Source: Mangifera indica
Taxonomy: Eukaryota; Streptophyta; Magnoliopsida; Sapindales; Anacardiaceae
Direction of reading: 5' to 3'
Assembly: GCF_011075055.1 (NCBI RefSeq)
Contig: NC_058140.1
Span: 17,671,945-17,735,944, forward strand
DNA length: 64,000 bases
This document shows positions 59,101 to 64,000 of this stretch, piece by piece; the stretch's first letter is position 1; every line of letters starts with the position of its first letter. The position numbers were made by a program, and so were the translations under genes. The notes beneath the pieces are model-generated. The model had not been told where the DNA came from. It saw only the letters and a program-made list of their open reading frames with translations, and did no database searches.

Positions 59101-61322
59101 GACTCTAACATTTAATTTCATGGGATTAATGCTTGAGCCTGTAAATTTTTAGGTTAAATGAGTGCTTGCTATGATATCAAATCAGAAAAGCTTAGTTATA
59201 GAAGTCTGTTTATCGTGTACCTACTTATGTATACCATAAAAATTTATGATATCATGATGGTACCACATCAATGCTACCATAAATGAATACATCTGACATG
59301 TAGGTTTTCAGTTCATTAATCACCAATCAAATTAATTGTAAAGATAACTGGAGAGAAATAGAACTTTTAAGCTGTTTAAACTGATTGAGCTGTGATATGG
59401 ATGATATAATACTACTGTGATGCTCTATATTCTCTCTTATATACAGCATTAGGCATTACAAACTGATGAATTTATGTCACCTCTAAATTATCCTTCCTAC
59501 ATATCTTAACAAGTTATATGCTTGGTAGTTGTTAAACTAAAGCTTAACATGTATACGTGATTTGGCATCTGGTATTGCTCTTGATACCATTGCAGTATCT
59601 TAGATATTCTCTTCTATGTACGTTTTATGCTTGTAATGAGGTTTAATCCACCAATGTAACTCATTTATAAAGACAATTATGTTACAGTTGTGAACTAGGA
59701 TCTGCTGTGAAACCCGAAAATTCTCATGGAGGGATAAGCAAAATATACACTCCAACCAAAAGCACCTGCATTTGGTCTCCCTTGTTTCAAGTTACACTGA
59801 AATGGAGTCTATAAGAAAGATTAAAACTTTGCTGTGATTCAAGAGGTCTTAATGTTAAGATTATGGTTGCCCAGTTGTGTTTAATAAATACCTCTATCGG
59901 TTTTCATGATATTGTTGTGTGTTTTCTTCTTACAATGGTAATTACTTCACCCATTGCTCAGCTTCATACTTCAATTGTTGAAACACAGTTGGTGTTTGGT
60001 GTTTTAGATAACAGAGGAGTTTGAAGAAGTTCCAGTTCAAAGCCGTGGTTTTGGCATTCTTGATGTTGGATACCGCTCAAAGGTAACAGCTTTGTTATGA
60101 AATGATTGTACCTTCTTACACAAGGTATTGTGGCTTAACTATAGCTGGATGTAAAGCTACAATATTTAACTGATTTTTAAAAGGCTATGCAGCCCCATTA
60201 AATGCTTCATAAACGTATTCTGTGTGAACTTACATATAATCTTTATGAACATACGGATAGATGATTGGTATGCATGTATTGATACAAAATAATATGTCTG
60301 GAGCATGCAATGAGACATGTATTATAAGCACATCAAATGTCTACCATAGTAAGTTTTACATATTTAGTTAAGTCTTTCATTGTTGTCAGCCGGGTTCACT
60401 GTTAAATGATAATGTAGACATGCATAATTCATAGCCGTTAAATTGCAGACTAATGTACAACTTTCTGTTCTTGTGTGCATGAATTTTTGTAAGCAGGTCA
60501 CAATTGCAGCTTCAAGTGCTTTTCAATCTATATTGAAAAAGAATCTAAATAAAACATAAACGTATCTTAGCAATGGGATCTTTAAACACTCACACACACT
60601 ATATTTCATGAAAAAAAAATGAAAACCAAAATGGAAATAAATAAATTTTATCAAAGGAAGCACATAAGTTCTCTTTCAAAATTTTCCTTTTCTTGGACGT
60701 TCACATGAATTCCTTGGACATCATGATTAGTCTTTAATCACAATCTCTGAATTAGAAGCTTTTTGCATGCTGAGCTTTTTTTTTTTTTTTTTTTTTTTTT
60801 TGCAGGATGAGGCTTGGGCGGCAGGTGGAAGTGGGATTCTTTTGAAAACATCGAATGGTGGCAAGACATGGATTCGTGACAAAACAGCGGACAATATTGC
60901 TGCGAATCTTTACTCAGTGAAGTGAGTCTAATCTTATTCAAGATCTTCTGTGTATCTTCTTTCAAATAATTCACTTCTTCGAAACGTAAAATTTCTAGAT
61001 GGTTGTCTATTTCATTTTCCAGATTCACAGTTTTTCTTTGGGTTACCAAGTCAAAGACCAAACTGAAACTATAAACTAACAGCGACAGCTGGGCATATTT
61101 CCCCTGTACCAAATGGAATTAATAAATAAATTAGCCTAAAACCAGAAAAAGAATCAGAACTATGTTTACCTTTGGTTCGTAAGGATTTTAAATATGTCAA
61201 CTAAATTTTTAGTTGCATTACCCAGCTATTGATACTGTTATTCATAATGATGCAGATTCATCAACGAGCAGAAAGGATTTGTTTTGGGGAATGATGGTGT
61301 ATTGCTTCAGTATCTAGGATAG
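50109..61322 (+). CDS. HCF136: photosystem II stability/assembly factor HCF136
   Basis: HCF136 is a thylakoid-lumen beta-propeller needed for early assembly of the PSII reaction centre. Exons: 50109-50454, 50557-50792, 51309-51439, 52161-52293, 58650-58772, 60008-60082, 60806-60921 and 61256-61322. They total 1,227 nt (408 codons plus TAG) with all phases consistent; the Arabidopsis protein is of similar length. Residues 1-about 55 are Ser/Thr-rich (chloroplast transit). FNRRHLISQ followed by a Ser/Leu stretch is a twin-arginine lumen signal, so Tat import is expected. The mature part starts near [18 protein letters not shown]. Propeller Asp-box-type words are [25 protein letters not shown] and [27 protein letters not shown] is the characteristic conserved block. 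Intron 4 is 6.4 kb because it contains a nested retroelement. Intron 7 ends in a 26-T run before the acceptor. Confidence 0.95.
52312..52316. repeat. target site duplication GATAC (left)
   Basis: An exact match to 58443-58447, directly outside the outer LTR ends of the copia element. Confidence 0.95.
52317..52555 (-). repeat. 3' LTR of the copia element
   Basis: 239 bp, TGAAAGAAT...CTCAACA on the plus strand. It differs from the right LTR by about three substitutions, and it lacks an 11-bp AATATCTCAAC unit near its end. Confidence 0.95.
55092..55990. mobile_element. foldback Mutator-like element nested in the copia element
   Basis: The 899-bp element runs from GGCCAAACGACTATTTCCCA to its inverted copy and is flanked by perfect 9-bp duplications TATTTAAAA (55083-55091 and 55991-55999), the Mutator hallmark. 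The arms (about 55092-55500 and 55560-55990) are near-perfect inverted repeats along almost their whole length, so transcripts would form a long hairpin. The right arm has about 60 bp absent from the left (containing AATATTAAAAATAAACT). The centre is packed with GAAGACGAAG / CTTCGTCTTC words. Short open frames on both strands read as mirror images and are not believed to be genes. It separates the copia coding sequence just before [10 protein letters not shown]. Confidence 0.9.
58193..58442 (-). repeat. 5' LTR of the copia element
   Basis: 250 bp, partner of 52317-52555. It holds one extra 11-bp unit in a small tandem array of ATATCTCAAC words at its plus-strand right end. Confidence 0.95.
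58443..58447. repeat. target site duplication GATAC (right)
   Basis: An exact copy of 52312-52316 outside the other LTR. Confidence 0.95.
60776..60801 (+). repeat. 26-nt poly-T tract at an HCF136 splice acceptor
   Basis: An uninterrupted T run ends directly in the TGCAG acceptor of exon 7. It serves as the polypyrimidine tract and is probably length-variable. Confidence 0.85.
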
Positions 61323-62726
61323 AGTTGAAATGGTAATCATCTAAAATCTGGTTTGCTTTACATGATTTATATATTTCCAATAATAAATTTTTTTTCTTAC
61401 AATTTTTCTCTAAATTTTACAGTAATTAACTCACCTCTTCAATCAAGCGTTTCAATTGATGATCAAAACAACTGAAACTTATTTTATGGGTTAAGAATTA
61501 AGAAGTTTATGCTGCTGATTTTTTTCCTGGATTTGATGAAAGCTGAGTTTTGATGTTTGCAGGTGTATGAGGATTGCAATTTTGTATAGCTATATACCTT
61601 CAAGTTGTAAAGAGGGATGTGATTCTGTATGTGAATGTAACCATTTCATTTAAATTACTTGAAAATCCTGGCAAGAGCCTTTTGTTTTCGGTGGAGAACT
61701 TAAACAATGATTTGTTAACAGTTGCACTAAGAAAGGTCAATTTAGTTTGAATAACGATTTTAATTTTGTACACGACAGAACTGGTGGATATTCTTATGAC
61801 AACTGCCATCATCATCACAGTTTTTACATTCAATCTGTTTCTCTCACTTGAGAAACTAAGAAGAGAATTAAGGTTTGGGTTCTCTCACTTGAGAAACTCC
61901 GATCTGTTTCTCATATTTGTAATTGCTTCAAGTGGGCATCCATATCCATTCATGGATCATATAGCTGACTAATTATTTAAAAGTGGAATTTTGTATACTC
62001 AATTAGATACTCAAATGATGTATTATTATATAATCATCTCGATACCCAATTAGATACCCAAAATTGGGTGTTCATAGTTTTATTGCTCAAGATTCATTAA
62101 AGATTACTTGTTGTAAGAACAGACCAGGTGCTATCAGCATAAACCAAGTTAATTAAACTAAAATGATGCAAGTCTTAATGTGTAATTATAAAAATGAATA
62201 GCAAGAATCTGATCATCATTATTTTAGTCTATTGTGGATCCAACTGTTGTGCATTTTCGATGGGTCCTTAGTTCCTGCAAGCAGCAACACAGCTCACAAC
62301 ATAACAAGTTAGCTTTTACAGAAGGATGATCACTGGGCATGACATCATATTTTACAAATAAAAAAATAATTATCCCTAAAAGTAATTCCTTTTTGATTGT
62401 TGCAATGTCTAACAATCTGAGACGAAATTCCTCTATTTGTTCATGACTCAAGAATTTGCCCATCAATTGCAAAAGAAAGCAACCAAAATCTTGACAACAA
62501 TAAAATTTGCCAATTGGGTCATAGACTAGCATTTTGTTTCTTCAAACTACAACCGAGTAACCCATCCAGGTAAGCAGATTAAAAATAGAGAAGAAGAATA
62601 GTAGAGCACACTCACATTATCCCCTGAATGCAAAAGAAGTTTGACACAAAACTGCTGCTCCTGTTGGAAACCACTTTCAAGCAGTAGCTTTAACTGATTT
62701 TAATTCAAATAAAATACTCAACTGAT
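61323..62726. other. convergent 3' flanks of HCF136 and the SETD9-like gene
   Basis: AT-rich sequence between two convergent genes; both 3' UTRs should lie here. Repeated ATTAGATACTCAAAT-like words occur around 62000-62065. A 102-codon frame at 62224-62532 (minus) lacks recognisable similarity and is more likely UTR. Confidence 0.45.
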
Positions 62727-63543
62727 TTAGCTCCATCTCCTTCGGTCCTCCTCTTCATCCACTGGAGTATACCACGCTGGCCGTCTCTTAGAGTTGCTCA
62801 ACCTGTAGTTTAAGAGCACCTCTTCATCAAAAAGTGTCCTAGTAGCCACCAAAACTAGAGTTCTCAAAACTGGAGTGTCTGACCCACTACTACTCCAACC
62901 ACCCCATCTAAACCAAAAGCTACCAAATCTCCTCATGCTTACCTCCTCTGCATTTCCAAATGATATGTTAGGAATATAGGCTCTCATGTCCTTCTCAGTC
63001 AATGGAAAGTCATAAGGGCAGATCATGACATTTGGGACCATACCCTTTGCTGGATGATTGGCAAAATGAGCCAAAGCCAATGGGTTTCTCCTCTCCAACA
63101 ACTCAGTTCTGCTCCCCCCTCGCTTACTTTCCATAGGCTTACTGAGCAGTTTCCACATCCGGTCTGAACCTTTTTCTGTCCCTTCCATATTTGGTCTAAT
63201 TTCAGGAACTGCCAAGCCATCCCACATTTCTCGGTTGTCACCCCCAGTGCCCCAAGGTTTGGCATTGATTACAGTTCCGTCATACCTAGTGATCAAATAT
63301 GGGTTCTGTGCATCAACTCTTGGGTATCCAGGAATGTACTGGTAATAAGCAGGGGAGTATATTACACCAGGATATATGGCTATGACAGTACCAACATCAG
63401 CTTCACCACATAAAAATAAACCTTTGCCAGCTTCCTCGTGGGGTATCAGGGATGGTTTGAGATCAAGCGTGTAGCCAATGCTAGCCTGTAATTTCTGTGA
63501 TACTTCAGAGCATTTTAATGGCCTAGTCTCTGGTACAACTGTG
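62727..63543 (-). CDS. SETD9-like SET-domain protein, last exon (partial gene)
   Basis: This single terminal exon of 817 nt begins at a TTTTCAG acceptor (minus strand) and ends at TAA; the earlier exons lie beyond 64000 or were not recognised. It encodes about 272 residues. Landmarks are [78 protein letters not shown] and [18 protein letters not shown]. These parallel the divergent SET fold of animal SETD9: the YPG word, the DG-hairpin, N-H before the cofactor pocket, and the closing E-x2-NY. A methyltransferase role and substrate are not known. The ATG at 63554 lies in the intron and is not the start. Confidence 0.75.
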
Positions 63544-64000
63544 CTGAAAATCATCAGTAATCAGAATTGAAGAAGACTAGTCCAGTAATAATTAACTGAT
63601 TCTGTTACTGTTCTAATCACATCAAAGACTGAGAAAAATTTTACTTTATTTGAAGAACAGTTTATTTGACATTGAAGCTTAATGACTACTAGAGCCCAAA
63701 TCATCTTTAGATTTAGCCGGCTCATTATATTTATTGACATGGTGGACAAATAGTGTGATATGAGATATATCATAGTGATTAAGCGATGAAATCAATTCTC
63801 TGAGGAGTAAAACCAAAATATGAAATTTTCACCAAGATGATTAATTGATTTCCAACTAAAAAGAATCCATGAGGGCCTAACGTTAAATACCTTCAGTTAC
63901 AAGCATTTACCATCTTCATTACCCATTCACATACCAAAACTACAAGTGATTAATTTTCAGTGGCTTTAAAGACCAAATCATCAGACATTCTGCACCCATG
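63544..64000. other. upstream intron of the SETD9-like gene
   Basis: Minus-strand intron sequence by inference from the acceptor at 63544-63546. No convincing coding exon was seen up to the window edge. Confidence 0.4.

Noticed and set aside
62224..62532. 102-codon minus-strand frame downstream of the SETD9-like exon
   Set aside because: No similarity was recognised and no splice signals link it to the gene. It is best treated as 3' UTR or intergenic sequence.
1..64000. tRNA, rRNA, CRISPR arrays, bacterial operons or viral genes
   Set aside because: None seen. Polymerase-like sequence is confined to the LTR and LINE remnants described.

Overview
This is eukaryotic nuclear DNA from a flowering plant, very probably a eudicot. 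It is AT-rich, its genes have many GT-AG introns, and its plant-specific content includes a chloroplast photosystem II assembly factor, a RING-tailed plant sacsin and a plant nucleolin with a telo-box promoter. I cannot name the species. All exon boundaries below were read by eye from splice motifs, protein-family expectation and reading-frame bookkeeping.

Layout from left to right. (1) 1021-4969, minus: a decayed cytosolic glutamine synthetase (GS1) gene of 13 recognisable exons. It has a frameshift, lost splice sites and changed conserved residues, and a small LTR element (TRIM) sits 6 nt inside one intron. (2) 7274-14812, plus: an intact RGP1-like gene (RAB6-GEF subunit, 12 exons). Its immediate promoter is bounded by a Mutator-like terminal-inverted-repeat element. 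(3) 17025-22992, plus: nucleolin (19 exons), with a Site II / telo-box promoter. (4) 24235-49392, plus: a giant sacsin-like gene (13 exons, about 4,791 codons) with three HSP90-like ATPase modules and a C-terminal RING finger. It is intact except for a single missing base in a G run. (5) 50109-61322, plus: HCF136 (8 exons). (6) 62727-63543, minus: the last exon of a SETD9-like SET-domain gene that runs off the right edge and is convergent with HCF136.

Mobile DNA is mostly inside introns. HCF136 intron 4 holds a complete Ty1/copia element (52317-58442) with near-identical LTRs and a perfect 5-bp target duplication. That element is itself split by an 899-bp foldback Mutator-like element (55092-55990) with a perfect 9-bp target duplication. 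Sacsin intron 6 holds a 1,369-bp non-autonomous LTR element with 258-bp LTRs and a perfect TGTAT duplication. Sacsin intron 7 holds a copia fragment, and three related MITE-like elements lie in RGP1 and nucleolin introns. The two RNA/protein quality genes (nucleolin, sacsin), the Golgi Rab regulator and the PSII assembly factor are unrelated housekeeping functions. Nothing suggests a gene cluster.

I found no evidence of an undescribed multi-gene system. The most notable observations are the nested foldback MULE in copia in HCF136, the relation of that MULE to elements flanking the RGP1 and nucleolin promoters, the one-base break in the sacsin gene, and the degenerate third ATPase module of sacsin.
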